Source: an uncultured Lachnospiraceae bacterium (lineage in GTDB: Bacteria; Bacillota; Clostridia; Lachnospirales; Lachnospiraceae). Taken from it: a stretch of DNA of 21,221 nucleotides. The stretch covers positions 1 to 21,221 of the forward strand of contig CAKRTZ010000041.1 of NCBI GenBank assembly GCA_934402515.1. Direction: 5' to 3'. Below are positions 6,694 through 15,043 of the stretch, piece by piece; position 1 is the stretch's first letter, and each line of letters opens with the position of its first letter. The notes beneath the pieces were generated by a model that saw nothing but the letters and a program-made list of their open reading frames with translations, was not told the origin of the DNA and searched no databases. Made by a program: the position numbers and the translations under genes.

Positions 6694-7728
6694 ATGGATC
6701 AGGCGGGACGACAGGCGGGAAAGCAGAGCGTGTGGATTGATGCCCCGGTCTACATCAGGGCAAGTGCTTCGGTGGTAGGCAAAAAGGAAGGGGAAGGACC
6801 TTTAGGGGATTTTTTTGACTTTGTGGGATCGGATGATCTTTTTGGAACAAAGACCTGGGAGGAAGCAGAGAGCAGCTTACAAAAGGAGGCAGTCACCACG
6901 GCAATCGGTAAAGCAGATCTGAAACCGGAGCAGATCCGCTATTTGCTGGCAGGGGATTTGCTGGGACAGTCCATTGCCTCTTCCTATGGATTATTGGATT
7001 TCAAGATTCCGTTGTTTGGTCTGTATGGAGCCTGTTCTACCTGTGGAGAATCCTTAAGCCTGGGAACGCTGTTGGTGGCAGGTGGGTTTGCGGATCATGT
7101 GGCCTGTGTCACCTCCAGTCATTTCGCCAGTGCGGAAAAGGAATTTCGATTCCCTCTGGGCTATGGAAACCAGCGTCCCATGGCTGCTACCTGGACGGTG
7201 ACGGGAAGCGGAGCTTTCGTCCTCAGTAAGGAGTCCAATCGGCGGAACCTGGCACGGATCACAGGGGTGACCACCGGAAAAATCATGGACTATGGAATCA
7301 AGGATTCTTTCAACATGGGATGTGCCATGGCTCCTGCAGCAGCGGACTTGATTGCCCAAAATCTGGAGGACTTCCGGAGGACACCGGCAGATTATGATAA
7401 AATCATTACCGGCGACCTGGGCACGGTGGGCAAGGAAGCCCTTCTTGATCTTTTGAAACAAAAACAGGTGGATATCAGCCAGGTACACATGGACTGTGGC
7501 ATTGAAATTTTTGATTCGGAGAAACAGGGAACGGACGCGGGAGGCTCCGGCTGCGGCTGTTCGGCTACCGTTCTTGCAGCTTATATTCTACGGAAAATCG
7601 AGAAAGGTGACTGGAAACGGGTACTGTTTGTTCCCACAGGAGCCCTCCTTTCCAAAACCAGCTTCAATGAGGGAAAGGCAGTGCCGGGAATTGCCCATGG
7701 CATTGTACTGGAGTCATCGGATTTATAA
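6694..7728 (+). CDS. spoVAD: Stage V sporulation protein AD (SpoVAD)
   Basis: A 344-residue thiolase-fold protein of the spore membrane channel that takes dipicolinic acid into the developing spore. Conserved stretches include GPLGDFFD, LLAGDLLGQ, FGACSTCGESL, TSSHFASAEKEFRFP, WTVTGSGAFVLS, MGCAMAPAAADLI, GSGCGCSATV and VPTGALLS, matching SpoVAD over its whole length. It normally works with SpoVAC and SpoVAE; neither is adjacent here, so this is either an orphan copy or the partners lie elsewhere. The start is fixed by alignment of the N-terminus (GKQSVWIDAPVY) and by AGGA at 6683. Sporulation sigma-factor control is expected, but I see no convincing SigG/SigF site; the hairpin over the ribosome site may be part of its control. 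Confidence 0.92.
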   Translation: MDQAGRQAGKQSVWIDAPVYIRASASVVGKKEGEGPLGDFFDFVGSDDLFGTKTWEEAESSLQKEAVTTAIGKADLKPEQIRYLLAGDLLGQSIASSYGLLDFKIPLFGLYGACSTCGESLSLGTLLVAGGFADHVACVTSSHFASAEKEFRFPLGYGNQRPMAATWTVTGSGAFVLSKESNRRNLARITGVTTGKIMDYGIKDSFNMGCAMAPAAADLIAQNLEDFRRTPADYDKIITGDLGTVGKEALLDLLKQKQVDISQVHMDCGIEIFDSEKQGTDAGGSGCGCSATVLAAYILRKIEKGDWKRVLFVPTGALLSKTSFNEGKAVPGIAHGIVLESSDL

Positions 7729-7819
7729 TTGAAAATGTATGATATTTTGTACAATTTAGATAGAAAAAACGGAGCCGGGCATCATCTTTCATCCATTCTG
7801 CCAAAACGGTGAAAAGACA

Positions 7820-7849
7820 TTGCTTTTTAAAAGAAGGGTGTGCTACAAT
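7820..7849 (+). promoter_or_regulatory. Promoter of the ACT-hom-aspartokinase operon
   Basis: TTGCTT (7820-7825), 18-nt spacer, extended -10 TGCTACAAT with TACAAT at 7844-7849. Start near 7856 gives a ~36-nt leader. A weaker alternative, TTGAAA 7729-7734 with TACAAT 7750-7755, has only a 15-nt spacer. Confidence 0.6.
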
Positions 7850-7891
7850 ATCTCTCGTTGGCATACAAGTGTACGCGGGAGGAAAACAAGC

Positions 7892-8335
7892 ATGGGTGAG
7901 ACTGCCAAATATTATGTGGTCACACAAAAGGCAATCCCGGAAGTGTTGTTGAAGGTGGTGGAGGCGAAGAACCTGTTAGAGTCGGAAAAAGTACTGACAG
8001 TGCAGGAAGCCATCAACCAGGTAGGAATCAGCCGGAGTTCTTTTTACAAGTACAAGGATGATATCTTCCAGTTTCACGATAATTCCCAGGGAACCACAAT
8101 CACACTCACGTTCCAGATGGACGATGAGCCCGGCCTTTTGTCGGATGTACTGAAAATCATTGCAGATTTTGGGGCAAATATTCTGACGATCCATCAGAGT
8201 ATTCCCATCAATGCCATTGCATCGTTGAGTATCAGCGTACAAGTGCTTCCCACAACCAGGGATGTGGCACAGATGATTGAGGAAATGGAGCGTCAGAAGG
8301 GCGTGCATCACGTCAAAATTCTGGCGAAAGAATAA
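7892..8335 (+). CDS. PheB/UPF0735-type ACT domain protein
   Basis: A 147-residue protein with a short N-terminal helix-turn-helix-like stretch (about 25-55, containing VQEAINQVGISRSSFYKYKD) and a C-terminal ACT domain (about 68-145) with the ligand-site signature DEPGLLSDV. ACT domains bind amino acids and control enzymes or transcription. The family is named after PheB of Bacillus but its true role is unsettled. It lies 24 bp upstream of homoserine dehydrogenase on the same strand, which suggests a role in sensing threonine or another aspartate-family product. GGGAGG at 7877-7882, 9 nt before ATG 7892, sets the start; a longer in-frame reading from TTG 7820 overlaps the -35 box and is rejected. 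Confidence 0.85.
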   Translation: MGETAKYYVVTQKAIPEVLLKVVEAKNLLESEKVLTVQEAINQVGISRSSFYKYKDDIFQFHDNSQGTTITLTFQMDDEPGLLSDVLKIIADFGANILTIHQSIPINAIASLSISVQVLPTTRDVAQMIEEMERQKGVHHVKILAKE

Positions 8336-8359
8336 AAACGTGAGAAAAAGGAGAGTACT

Positions 8360-9559
8360 ATGAGGAAGGCAGCAGTTTTAGGCTACGGCACCGTAGGAAG
8401 CGGAGTTGTGGAGGTCATTGACCGGAACGGGTCACAGATTGAGGCACGCGTGGGCGAGGGCATTGAAGTAAAATATATTTTGGACCTGCGGGATTTCCCC
8501 GGCGACAAGCATGAGGCGCAGGTGGTACATGATGTAAATGTCATTTTAGAAGATGAGGAAATCAGCATTGTGTGTGAGACCATGGGAGGCGTGGAACCTG
8601 CCTATACCTTCACAAAAAATGCTTTATTAAAAGGAAAGAGTGTCTGCACTTCCAACAAGGAACTGGTGGCAGCCCACGGACCGGAACTGATCCGCATTGC
8701 AAAGGAAAATAACTGTAGTTATTTATTCGAGGCAAGCTGCGGTGGCGGCATCCCGGTAATTCGTACCATGACGGAGGCTCTTTCTTCTGAAAAGATCGAC
8801 TCCATTATGGGAATCCTGAACGGAACAACCAACTACATTCTGACCAAGATGGATAAAGAGGGTGCCGATTTCGCACAGGTATTAAAGGAAGCTCAGGAGA
8901 AAGGGTATGCAGAACGCAATCCGGAAGCGGATGTGGAAGGTTATGATGTATGCCGTAAGATTGCCATTCTCTCTTCTCTCATGAAGGGCAGCTATGTGAA
9001 ATACGAGGATATCTACACCGAGGGTATCACCAAGATCAGTGCAGATGATTTTAAATATGCAAAGAAAATGGACATGGCGGTGAAATTGATCGCCCTGGCA
9101 AAACAGCAGGAGGACGGATTCTATGCCATGGTATCTCCTTTCCTGATTTCCAGAGAGCATCCTTTCTACTGTGTCAATGATGTATTTAATGCCGTATTTG
9201 TTCACAGCAATATGCTGGGTGATTCCATGTATTACGGAAGAGGAGCCGGAAAGCTTCCCACCGCCAGCGCTGTGGTAGCAGACCTTGTGGAGTGTGCATG
9301 CAATGCAGGCAGACATGTGGCAATCCGTTGGGAGGAAACCAATGCGCAGGTGGCATCCTGTGGACAGATGGTGCGCCGTTTCTTTGTACGGACCCAGACA
9401 GAGCAGGCACAGATCGAAAAAGTATTCGGTCAGGTGACACTGGTGGATGCAGGAATTGCCGGTGAGCATGGATTTGTGACAGAGCCAATGACAGAAGATG
9501 ACTTTGCCAAAAAAGCAGAAGAAATCCAGGTAATCAGCCGGATCAGACTGTTAGCGTAA
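8360..9559 (+). CDS. hom: Homoserine dehydrogenase
   Basis: A 399-residue enzyme reducing aspartate semialdehyde to homoserine with NAD(P)H. The Rossmann motif GYGTVGSG (8-15), the CTSNKELVAAHG stretch, GILNGTTNYILTKM and the substrate-site region NPEADVEGYDVCRKIAILSS are intact. The last ~75 residues have ACT-like length and spacing but lack the usual D-x-P-G-V-L turn, so the built-in threonine sensor may be altered; total length is below the ~430 of Bacillus Hom. AAGGAG lies 6 nt before the ATG. It sits between the ACT protein and aspartate kinase, so feedback may be shared with the separate ACT protein. Confidence 0.93.
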   Translation: MRKAAVLGYGTVGSGVVEVIDRNGSQIEARVGEGIEVKYILDLRDFPGDKHEAQVVHDVNVILEDEEISIVCETMGGVEPAYTFTKNALLKGKSVCTSNKELVAAHGPELIRIAKENNCSYLFEASCGGGIPVIRTMTEALSSEKIDSIMGILNGTTNYILTKMDKEGADFAQVLKEAQEKGYAERNPEADVEGYDVCRKIAILSSLMKGSYVKYEDIYTEGITKISADDFKYAKKMDMAVKLIALAKQQEDGFYAMVSPFLISREHPFYCVNDVFNAVFVHSNMLGDSMYYGRGAGKLPTASAVVADLVECACNAGRHVAIRWEETNAQVASCGQMVRRFFVRTQTEQAQIEKVFGQVTLVDAGIAGEHGFVTEPMTEDDFAKKAEEIQVISRIRLLA

Positions 9560-9579
9560 TACATAAGAAATAAGAAAAG

Positions 9580-9596
9580 GAACAGGATTACTGTTC
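9580..9596 (+). other. Small hairpin in the hom-aspartokinase gap
   Basis: GAACAG (9580-9585) and CTGTTC (9591-9596) form a perfect 6-bp stem with a 5-nt loop, ending 11 nt before the aspartokinase ribosome site AGGA (9607-9610). No T-run follows, so it is not a terminator; it may mark RNA processing or tune translation. Confidence 0.35.
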
Positions 9597-9618
9597 GAGG
9601 AAAACGAGGAATACTGAA

Positions 9619-10962
9619 ATGAAAAAGGTTGTAAAATTTGGAGGAAGCTCCCTGGCAAGTGCAGAACAGTTTGAAAAGGTGGGAGCGATTATCCGTGCAG
9701 ATAAAGATCGGCGTTATGTGGTACCTTCCGCACCGGGCAAACGGTTTTCCGGAGACACCAAAGTGACGGACATGCTCTATGGCTGTTATGACCTGGCAGA
9801 AGCAGAGAAAGATTTCAAAAAAGAACTGGATGCCATCAAAGCCCGCTATGATGAAATTATCACGGGATTAAAATTAACTTTGGATTTAACAAATGACTTT
9901 AAAATCATTGAGAAGAACTTCAAGGCAAAGGCAGGCAAAGATTATGCCGCTTCCCGTGGTGAGTTTTTAAATGGAAAGGTAATGGCAGAGTATCTAGGAT
10001 TCCCTTTCGTGGATTCTGCAGAAGTCATTTTCTTTAATGAGGATGGTGAGTTTGATGCGGAGAGAACCCAGACCGTACTCAGCGCCCGTCTCTCCAAGCT
10101 GGATTGCGCAGTGGTGCCCGGTTTTTACGGTTCTTATGGACGAGGTGCAGAGGAAACAGTGCCGGCTTCCCGTGTAAAAACTTTTTCCAGAGGCGGTTCT
10201 GATGTCACCGGCTCCATCGTGGCAAAAGCGGTACAGGCAGATGTTTATGAGAACTGGACAGATGTGTCCGGTTTCCTGATTGCAGATCCCCGTATTATTC
10301 CCAACCCGGAAGTCATTGATACCATCACCTATCAGGAACTTCGTGAGCTGGCCTACATGGGAGCTTCCGTATTACATGAGGACGCAATTTTCCCTGTCCG
10401 CAAGGAAGGAATTCCCATTAATATTCGTAACACCAATGCACCTAACGACAAGGGAACCTGGATTGTGGGAAGTACCTGTCAGAAATCCAAGTATACCATC
10501 ACCGGTATTGCCGGAAAGAAGGGCTTCTGTGCAGTCAATATTGATAAGGATATGATGAACTCCGAGATCGGTTTCGGTCGTAAATGTTTACAGGCCTTTG
10601 AGGATAACGGCATTTCCTTTGAGCATATGCCCTCCGGTATTGATACCATGACCATTTTTGTCCATCAGGATGAGTTTATGCATAAAGAGCAGGCAGTTGT
10701 CTCTGCCATCCATCGTATGGCGAAACCGGATCGTATCGACATCGAATCAGATCTGGCGTTGATTGCTGTAGTTGGTCGCGGTATGCGTTCCACCCGTGGT
10801 ACAGCCGGTCGTATTTTTTCCGCACTGGCTCATGCCAATGTCAATGTGAAGATGATCGACCAGGGATCTTCGGAGTTAAACATTATTATCGGCGTACGGA
10901 ATCAGGACTTTGAAACGGCAATCAGTGCCATTTATAATATCTTCGTAATCAGCCAGTTATAA
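9619..10962 (+). CDS. Aspartate kinase (monofunctional)
   Basis: A 447-residue aspartokinase, the first step from aspartate to lysine, threonine and methionine. The amino-acid kinase domain shows KFGGSS (6-11), VPGFYG near 166, FSRGGSDVTG near 189-198, ENWTDVSGFLIADPR and the MGASVLHEDAIFPVRK segment near 247. Two ACT domains occupy about 295-447, with GRGMRSTRGTAGRIFSALA and a GSSELNIIIGV strand in the last part, so feedback inhibition is expected. The form with a long insert after the first helix is the one common in Clostridia. AGGA at 9607-9610, 8 nt before the ATG, supports the start. It closes the ACT-hom operon; no clear hairpin terminator is seen in the 145 bp that follow. Confidence 0.93.
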   Translation: MKKVVKFGGSSLASAEQFEKVGAIIRADKDRRYVVPSAPGKRFSGDTKVTDMLYGCYDLAEAEKDFKKELDAIKARYDEIITGLKLTLDLTNDFKIIEKNFKAKAGKDYAASRGEFLNGKVMAEYLGFPFVDSAEVIFFNEDGEFDAERTQTVLSARLSKLDCAVVPGFYGSYGRGAEETVPASRVKTFSRGGSDVTGSIVAKAVQADVYENWTDVSGFLIADPRIIPNPEVIDTITYQELRELAYMGASVLHEDAIFPVRKEGIPINIRNTNAPNDKGTWIVGSTCQKSKYTITGIAGKKGFCAVNIDKDMMNSEIGFGRKCLQAFEDNGISFEHMPSGIDTMTIFVHQDEFMHKEQAVVSAIHRMAKPDRIDIESDLALIAVVGRGMRSTRGTAGRIFSALAHANVNVKMIDQGSSELNIIIGVRNQDFETAISAIYNIFVISQL

Positions 10963-11012
10963 CAGGAAAAAGTTGTAAAAGAATCTTAAGAAATTACCAC
11001 TGGTATTATCCT

Positions 11013-11041
11013 TTGAAACCTTGTAATATAATGAGTACAAG
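11013..11041 (+). promoter_or_regulatory. Candidate promoter of the MacB-like operon
   Basis: TTGAAA (11013-11018), 17-nt spacer, TACAAG (11036-11041). A perfect TATAAT at 11027-11032 is the alternative -10, but its -35 (TATTAT, 11004-11009) is poor. The leader to ATG 11108 would hold a CGTGC/GCACG hairpin. Which of the two is used cannot be told from sequence. Confidence 0.45.
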
Positions 11042-11107
11042 AGAGTCAACGTGCTTGCACGATTGGCAAATTGGTAACATTCGTACAAGGCGTAGAGGGA
11101 GTCTGTT

Positions 11108-11914
11108 ATGGCAGAAACACAAAACAGAAAGCCTGTAATACAGGTGAAAGATTTATACAAAATCTACCGCATTGGCGACAATAAAGTTCGGGCGCTCAAT
11201 GGGGTGGATTTTTGTATTTACAAAGGCGAATTCTGCTCCATTGTCGGAGCATCCGGCTCCGGTAAATCCACGTTGCTCAACATGCTGGCCGGCCTGGAGA
11301 AACCGACAAAGGGTGAGATCGTCATTGCAGGAGAACATATTGAAAAGAAAAATGAGAGTCAGCTGGTAAAATTCAGGCGGGAGCATGTGGGATTTATTTT
11401 CCAGTCCTTTAACCTGATGTCCACCATGAATGCCATTGAGAACATTGCACTGCCACTGACCTTTCAGGGAGTGGATCGCAAGACCAGAACCAAACGGGCG
11501 GAAAAAGTGGCACAGCTGGTAGGACTTTGGAAATACCGGAACCACAAACCGACACAGATGTCAGGTGGACAGCAGCAGCGTGTGGGCGTGGCAAGAGCTC
11601 TGGTGGTGGAACCGGAGATCATCTTTGCCGATGAACCTACCGGAAACCTGGATTCCAAAACCTCTGCAGAGGTGATGGAGCTGATGCGGAAGGTGGTTCG
11701 GGAGAAAAATCAGACGCTGGTTATGGTAACACATGATAATTACCTTGCAAGTTTTGCCGACAAAATCATACACATTAAAGATGGCAAAATTACGCAGATA
11801 GAAGAGGGAAAGGCTTCCCAGGCAGAAACGGTGGAAGAGTTGAAGGCCGAGGAACTGACCAATGCAGTGATAAATGAAAGGGAGAGAGAACAAAGTGATG
11901 AGAAGACAAACTAA
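11108..11914 (+). CDS. ABC transporter ATP-binding protein, MacB/LolD type
   Basis: A 268-residue ATPase. Walker A GASGSGKS (47-54), Q-loop Gln99 in FQSFN, signature SGGQQ (152-156), Walker B with IIFADEP (181-187) and switch His209 (THD) are all present. It matches the subfamily that pairs with MacB/FtsX-type permeases, which act as mechanotransmitters across the membrane rather than classical pores. A 30-residue acidic tail after position 235 is longer than usual. GAGGGAG precedes the ATG. It overlaps the next gene by 17 bp, and the permease follows that, so the three are almost certainly translated from one message. Confidence 0.9.
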   Translation: MAETQNRKPVIQVKDLYKIYRIGDNKVRALNGVDFCIYKGEFCSIVGASGSGKSTLLNMLAGLEKPTKGEIVIAGEHIEKKNESQLVKFRREHVGFIFQSFNLMSTMNAIENIALPLTFQGVDRKTRTKRAEKVAQLVGLWKYRNHKPTQMSGGQQQRVGVARALVVEPEIIFADEPTGNLDSKTSAEVMELMRKVVREKNQTLVMVTHDNYLASFADKIIHIKDGKITQIEEGKASQAETVEELKAEELTNAVINEREREQSDEKTN

Positions 11915-13628
11915 CTTAGGAAAAAAATTTGGCAAAATCCTCCTCATGGCAGCTTTGAGTGTGGGATGTATGGCAGGCACTGTGATCAGTGTACCTGCGG
12001 GAATTGTGGCGTATGCGGATAATTCAAGCAGTAATACGAACAGTGGTGGAACATCATCAGACCAGGCGAAAGACAAGCTGCAAAGTTATTGTAATAAGCT
12101 GAAAACGGAAAAGAAACCTGACAAATATGTCAGTGCAGCCTTGGATGCCATTTTAAGTAATGGGATAGCCGGTGCAGGTGGAATTAGCAGTGGCCCTGAC
12201 ATGGATGCGTATGTGGAACGGGTAAAAGACCAAATGAACGCAGTCATGACCGGTGCCAGCGGTGAAACCACAGAAAGCTATTTGTTTCTTGCAGACAACT
12301 TTACCATCCCTACCGTAAAATACGGTGAGGTTGCAACCATTGCCCTGCCGGTGATTAACTACAGCAGTGCCCAGCTGACGGATGTGGTCATCAATCCCAA
12401 TATGGAAAGCGTAGCCACCGATGATTTCCCCTTTGAAATCCAGAACAGCGGCTATACCCAGCTGATTAAGGCAATTCCGCCTTACAACCCCGATAAGGAT
12501 ATTCTGTCCCTGCGTCAGGATCTGGTCTACACCTTTACCGTGCGCCAGGATGTGCAGACCGGCTATTATCCGGTGAAATTTGATGTCCTTTACACCAGAA
12601 ACAATGCAACAGTGAAAGGCTCCATTACTACTTATGTTAATGTGATCGGCAAACCGGAGTATGGAACCAAAGGACAGAATAAGCCGGAGGATGAGGATGA
12701 GAAGGACAAATTCGTGGCACAGCCTCGTATCATCGTAACCGGTTTCGAGACGAACCCTGCGGATGTATATGCGGGAGATACCTTTACCGTGTATATTCAT
12801 GTGAAGAATACCTCCACTGATATGCCGGTTAAAAATGTGCTGTTTGATATGCAGGCGGCGGTAGAGGGAAGTGACAAAACCAATACCTACTCTGCATTCC
12901 TGCCCACCTCCGGTTCCAGCTCTGTCTATATGGATTCCATTAAGCCCGGGGAACAGAAGGACATTGCCATCGAGATGACGGCGAAAGCAGATCTGGCACA
13001 GAAGCCTTACGTTCTTCAGGTGAACATGAAATACGATTATGACAAAACTGCTAATGTGACAGATACCGCCAGTGTATCCATTCCCATCAAGCAGGAAAGT
13101 AAATTTGATACCTCCACAGCAGATGTGGCACCCTCCGATACCACGGTAGGCTCTCAGTCCAACGTGATGTTCAGTATTTACAATACCGGTAAGACCACTC
13201 TTTACAACTTACAAGTAAAATTCAAAAACGATTATGTGGAGGGCGGCGAGGCTTTCATTGGGAATCTGGAGTCCGGCCAGACTGGAAACGTGGATACCAT
13301 GGTGACTGCAACCGCAGCCAATTCAGGAACAATAACAGCTGTTATCTCCTATGAGGACGATGCCGGAAATGTGACGGAAACAGAAAAAGAAATCAATCTT
13401 TCCATTACGGAAATGAATTTTGACGATATGAACTACGATGACGGAATGGGGGATGATTTCCAGACGGATGACACCAATACCGGACTTCCCACCGCAGCCA
13501 AGATTGTTATTCCCGTGGGTGTCATCGCCGTTGTGGTCGTAGTGCTGGTAATTGTATTAAAACTTCGTAAAAAGAGAAAAGCAAAGAAACAGCAGGAAGA
13601 AGACTTAAACTTCATTGATGAGGAGTAA
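11898..13628 (+). CDS. Secreted, membrane-anchored beta-sandwich protein (CARDB-like)
   Basis: A 576-residue surface protein. A signal peptide spans about 1-40 with a likely cut after AYA. A helical N-terminal part (about 55-115) leads into extracellular beta-sandwich repeats (about 120-520) with features of CARDB/NPCBM-type modules: paired AxYxVxxxVKNTS and xSIYNTGKTTL strands. A C-terminal transmembrane helix (about 536-555) and a basic stop-transfer KLRKKRKAKK follow. The start chosen is ATG 11898; an upstream ATG 11874 would add 8 residues inside the preceding gene, and GTG 11895 is also possible. Lying between a MacB-like ATPase and permease, it is probably the extracytoplasmic partner. 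Exact domain identity is inferred. Confidence 0.75.
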   Translation: MRRQTNLGKKFGKILLMAALSVGCMAGTVISVPAGIVAYADNSSSNTNSGGTSSDQAKDKLQSYCNKLKTEKKPDKYVSAALDAILSNGIAGAGGISSGPDMDAYVERVKDQMNAVMTGASGETTESYLFLADNFTIPTVKYGEVATIALPVINYSSAQLTDVVINPNMESVATDDFPFEIQNSGYTQLIKAIPPYNPDKDILSLRQDLVYTFTVRQDVQTGYYPVKFDVLYTRNNATVKGSITTYVNVIGKPEYGTKGQNKPEDEDEKDKFVAQPRIIVTGFETNPADVYAGDTFTVYIHVKNTSTDMPVKNVLFDMQAAVEGSDKTNTYSAFLPTSGSSSVYMDSIKPGEQKDIAIEMTAKADLAQKPYVLQVNMKYDYDKTANVTDTASVSIPIKQESKFDTSTADVAPSDTTVGSQSNVMFSIYNTGKTTLYNLQVKFKNDYVEGGEAFIGNLESGQTGNVDTMVTATAANSGTITAVISYEDDAGNVTETEKEINLSITEMNFDDMNYDDGMGDDFQTDDTNTGLPTAAKIVIPVGVIAVVVVVLVIVLKLRKKRKAKKQQEEDLNFIDEE

Positions 13629-13633
13629 AGAAC

Positions 13634-15022
13634 ATGCGTTTTTCAGATTTACTGCGAATGAGCAGTTCCAGTCTCTGGAAACGTAAGGTACGAACCATTT
13701 TGACCGTGCTGGGCGTTGTCATCGGTGTGGCGTCCATCGTGGTCATGGTCTCCTTAGGTCTGGGACTGAATAAAGCCACCATGGATCAGATTGAGTCCTA
13801 CGGTGGTCTGACCACCATTACCGTGTCAGAGGGAAGTGGCAGCAGCTACAGTTCCTCCACCGCGACCTTTTCCTCTGGCAGTTCTTCCGCGGAAGAAGCA
13901 AAGCGTCTGGATGATGCCCTGGTGGAGAGTCTGTCACAAATCGACCATGTAGAGCTTGTAGCTCCGGTCTTATCCTTGCAGTTGATAGCCAAAGATGGAC
14001 AGTATGAAAATACCTGGATGACCGTGTATGGCATGACCCCGGAAGGACTGGAAAAACAGGGATTTACAGTGGGAGAGGGACATCTGCCAATGGACTCTGA
14101 GGAACTGGAATTTTTCTATGGTAATCAGGTAACAATGGATTTCCAAAATTCCAAAACCGGGGAGGGTTTCTGGGGAAGTGATGAGAAACCGCCCATTGAT
14201 TTGCTGAATGATACCATTTTTTATATTTTTGATTCGGACGCTTACTACCAGTCCAAGTACCCTTCAGAGGGGCAGGCAGTGAAACCGCCTAAGAAATATC
14301 TGATTCCGGCGGCGGGGATTATGGCTGGTGGATATGATGAGTATAATAATGGCTGTTATAATGTTTATTGTAATATCGATGCACTGAAGGCGAAACTGAA
14401 ACAGGTATTTAAAAACAAAGCAATTCCGGGACAGCCCACCAACAAGAACGGCAAGCCCTACAAGGAATTGTACTATAACCAGCTTTATGTCTATGTGGAT
14501 AAAATCGACAATGTGACAGAAATCCAGAAAATGATTAACGACATGGGCTATGAGGCTTACAGCAATGCGGACTGGATTCAGCAGCAGCAACAGCAGATGG
14601 GTTTGATTCAGGCGGTTCTCGGCGGAATCGGTGCCGTTTCCCTTTTGGTTGCGGCAATCGGTATTGCGAATACGATGATGATGTCCATCTATGAACGAAC
14701 CAAGGAAATCGGTATTATGAAAGTACTCGGCTGCAATTTAGGGGATATTCGTATGCTGTTTTTATTAGAGGCAGCGTTCATTGGATTGATTGGAGGCGTT
14801 GTAGGACTGGCACTCAGCTATGGGATTTCCGTTTTACTCAATAATGTGTTAAAATTAGGAGAAGTCATGGGAGGAATGGAAGGAGCAGCCATTTCCTATA
14901 TTCCGCCGTGGCTGGCACTAGCGTCTTTGGGCTTTGCCATTGTGGTTGGTATGCTGGCAGGATTTTTCCCTTCCCTGCGTGCCATGAAGTTAAGTCCTCT
15001 GGCGGCAATCAGAAACGAATAA
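13634..15022 (+). CDS. MacB/FtsX-type ABC permease
   Basis: A 462-residue permease with the MacB layout: one transmembrane helix near 20-42 (TVLGVVIGVASIVVMV), a large extracytoplasmic domain (about 45-320) and three C-terminal helices (about 325-345, 372-395, 430-452). Coupling segments YERTKEIGIMKVLG and SLRAMKLSPLAAIRNE are the family hallmarks. Unusual is a six-Gln run (DWIQQQQQQMG) just before helix two. The ATG lies 6 bp after the preceding stop, with GAGGAG in the end of that gene as ribosome site. Together with the ATPase at 11108 it forms one transport or envelope-signalling complex; the substrate is unknown. Confidence 0.9.
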   Translation: MRFSDLLRMSSSSLWKRKVRTILTVLGVVIGVASIVVMVSLGLGLNKATMDQIESYGGLTTITVSEGSGSSYSSSTATFSSGSSSAEEAKRLDDALVESLSQIDHVELVAPVLSLQLIAKDGQYENTWMTVYGMTPEGLEKQGFTVGEGHLPMDSEELEFFYGNQVTMDFQNSKTGEGFWGSDEKPPIDLLNDTIFYIFDSDAYYQSKYPSEGQAVKPPKKYLIPAAGIMAGGYDEYNNGCYNVYCNIDALKAKLKQVFKNKAIPGQPTNKNGKPYKELYYNQLYVYVDKIDNVTEIQKMINDMGYEAYSNADWIQQQQQQMGLIQAVLGGIGAVSLLVAAIGIANTMMMSIYERTKEIGIMKVLGCNLGDIRMLFLLEAAFIGLIGGVVGLALSYGISVLLNNVLKLGEVMGGMEGAAISYIPPWLALASLGFAIVVGMLAGFFPSLRAMKLSPLAAIRNE

Positions 15023-15043
15023 GGAAGCGCGAGGAGTAAAAAG

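Noticed and set aside
7820..7891. A 24-residue extension of the ACT protein from TTG 7820
   Set aside because: It overlaps the promoter -35, and GGGAGG sits correctly for ATG 7892.
8882..9469. 195-codon leftward frame inside hom
   Set aside because: Cys/His-rich low-quality translation antisense to an unmistakable homoserine dehydrogenase.
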